Assembly: GCA_021823605.1 (NCBI GenBank)
Contig: JAKANV010000051.1
Coordinates: 1-5,262, forward strand
From: a bacterium
Lineage (GTDB): Bacteria; Patescibacteriota; CPR2; UBA1875; JAJYID01
DNA length: 5,262 nt
Direction: 5' to 3'
Shown piece by piece: positions 4,689-5,262 of the stretch. Below the pieces are notes generated by a model. It saw only the letters and a list, made by a program, of their open reading frames with translations, made no database searches and was not told the DNA's origin. The position numbers and the translations under genes were made by a program. Each line of letters opens with the position of its first letter. Position 1 is the stretch's first letter.

Positions 4689-5183
4689 TTAGGACTCTTT
4701 ATCCGGTCCTATTATTTCTTGTAATTTTTCGTCGAGTTCTTTTTGTCTGTCTTTTGCTTCTTTTTCTTTTTCAACTTTTGTTTTTTTGGATTCTTTTACT
4801 TCTTTAGCTTTAACCTCTTTCTCGACCTTTTCTTCTTTTTCTGGCTTCACTTCCTCAACTTTCTTAGCGGCTTTTTTGTCACGAGGCTTGCTCTCAACTT
4901 CCTCCTCCGCCTGGACAACCAAAGACCGAATTATTTCCTCAGAAAGTCGAAGCGCTCTCTCCAGTTCCTTCACAGATGCCGGCTCTACTTCCGCGAGCAT
5001 AAACTCGTAAATGCCAAATGAATTCTTGTTTATCTCATAAGCAAGCTTTTTCTTGCCCCAGCTCTCTTCATTTAATACCTTACCGCCAAGATTTTCAACC
5101 TTGCTTTTCACCTTTTCTGTAATTTTGGCAGTATTGCCTTCAAGATCAGGGTGTATAATATAGACCAGTTCGTATTTTTTCAT
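4689..5183 (-). CDS. rpsF: Small-subunit ribosomal protein bS6 with long charged tail
   Basis: I place the start at ATG 5183-5181, giving 164 residues starting M-K-K-Y-E-L-V-Y-I-I. AAAGGA stands 9 nt upstream, and this is the normal bS6 N-terminus. A frame open further upstream (to 5240) would add 19 residues with no family support. The ferredoxin-like bS6 fold covers 1-95, with W-G-K-K-K-L-A-Y-E-I (42-51) and Y-E-F-M-L (59-63). Residues 96-164 are a Lys/Glu-rich, probably disordered or helical tail of about 69 residues, far longer than the short acidic end of E. coli bS6. bS6 pairs with bS18 on the 30S platform and binds 16S rRNA. It is the first gene of the operon as seen here. Confidence 0.95.
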   Translation of the reverse strand: MKKYELVYIIHPDLEGNTAKITEKVKSKVENLGGKVLNEESWGKKKLAYEINKNSFGIYEFMLAEVEPASVKELERALRLSEEIIRSLVVQAEEEVESKPRDKKAAKKVEEVKPEKEEKVEKEVKAKEVKESKKTKVEKEKEAKDRQKELDEKLQEIIGPDKES

Positions 5184-5230
5184 TAAAAAAATTCCTTTCC
5201 ACGGACCCTTTCGGGGCTCTTCTTGTCTCA
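5184..5230 (-). promoter_or_regulatory. rpsF leader with a GNRA-capped hairpin; possible bS6:bS18 autoregulatory site
   Basis: In minus-strand RNA, CCC and GGG (5206-5208 and 5213-5215) close a GAAA tetraloop, and CCG triplets occur in it and just after it. rpsF operons in several bacteria have a leader bound by the bS6:bS18 complex with an exposed CCG. The match here is only by position and this short motif, and the stem is short. No convincing -10/-35 pair is seen before the window edge. Confidence 0.25.
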
Positions 5231-5262
5231 AAAAGAGCAAAAATGAATGTTTAGTTAATAAT

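Noticed and set aside
4230..5021. Plus-strand frames rich in Phe, Ser and Leu opposite ssb and rpsF
   Set aside because: They are the reverse complements of Lys/Glu-rich tails; such frames are expected artefacts.
5184..5240. 19-residue N-terminal extension of bS6
   Set aside because: It is rich in Arg/Pro/Gly and matches no known bS6 N-terminus, while the ATG at 5183 has a ribosome site and gives the canonical M-K-K-Y-E-L start.

Overview
The window looks like a compact bacterial genome, most probably Candidate Phyla Radiation (Patescibacteria). The signs are very tight gene packing with 4-nt ATGA overlaps, short versions of core genes, an EF-P with a K-M-G-R-G-G tip, a bS6 with a long Lys/Glu-rich tail, and an rpsF-ssb-rpsR cluster in which rplI (bL9) does not follow rpsR. 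This placement is inferred from gene content; no rRNA is present to confirm it.

Layout. (1) Bases 1-673, minus strand: the 5' part of a G+C-rich gene for an exported protein (signal peptide, long Thr/Ala/Pro linker, start of an Ig-like IPT/TIG-type domain). The left window edge cuts it. (2) Bases 674-967: an A+T-rich divergent control region. A good extended -10 promoter points left and gives a leader of about 180 nt with several hairpins; a weaker extended -10 promoter points right. (3) Bases 968-2047, plus strand: complete ychF (ATPase of the Obg-related family). (4) Bases 2058-2403: a small GIY-YIG nuclease gene bracketed by two inverted copies of a 29-nt palindromic repeat, wedged between ychF and tlyA. 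The repeats supply the last codons of both the nuclease gene and tlyA. (5) Bases 2060-5183, minus strand: one probable operon transcribed right to left, rpsF - ssb - rpsR - efp - small membrane protein - tlyA - GIY-YIG nuclease, with gaps or overlaps of at most a few bases if the membrane gene starts at 3425.

Functionally the operon is about making proteins and handling single-stranded DNA: two small-subunit proteins that bind each other (bS6 and bS18), SSB, the factor that rescues polyproline stalls (EF-P), and a TlyA-type rRNA 2'-O-methyltransferase. ychF, read convergently, is also ribosome-associated in well-studied bacteria.

The points most worth a second look are the palindrome-bounded nuclease unit, whose two ends differ by paired compensatory changes; the membrane protein gene, whose reading frame extends 26 codons upstream to an ATA overlapping the efp stop codon (ATAA where the next two junctions have ATGA); and the leader of the exported-protein gene, where a 14-bp hairpin is continuous only in the transcribed RNA strand.
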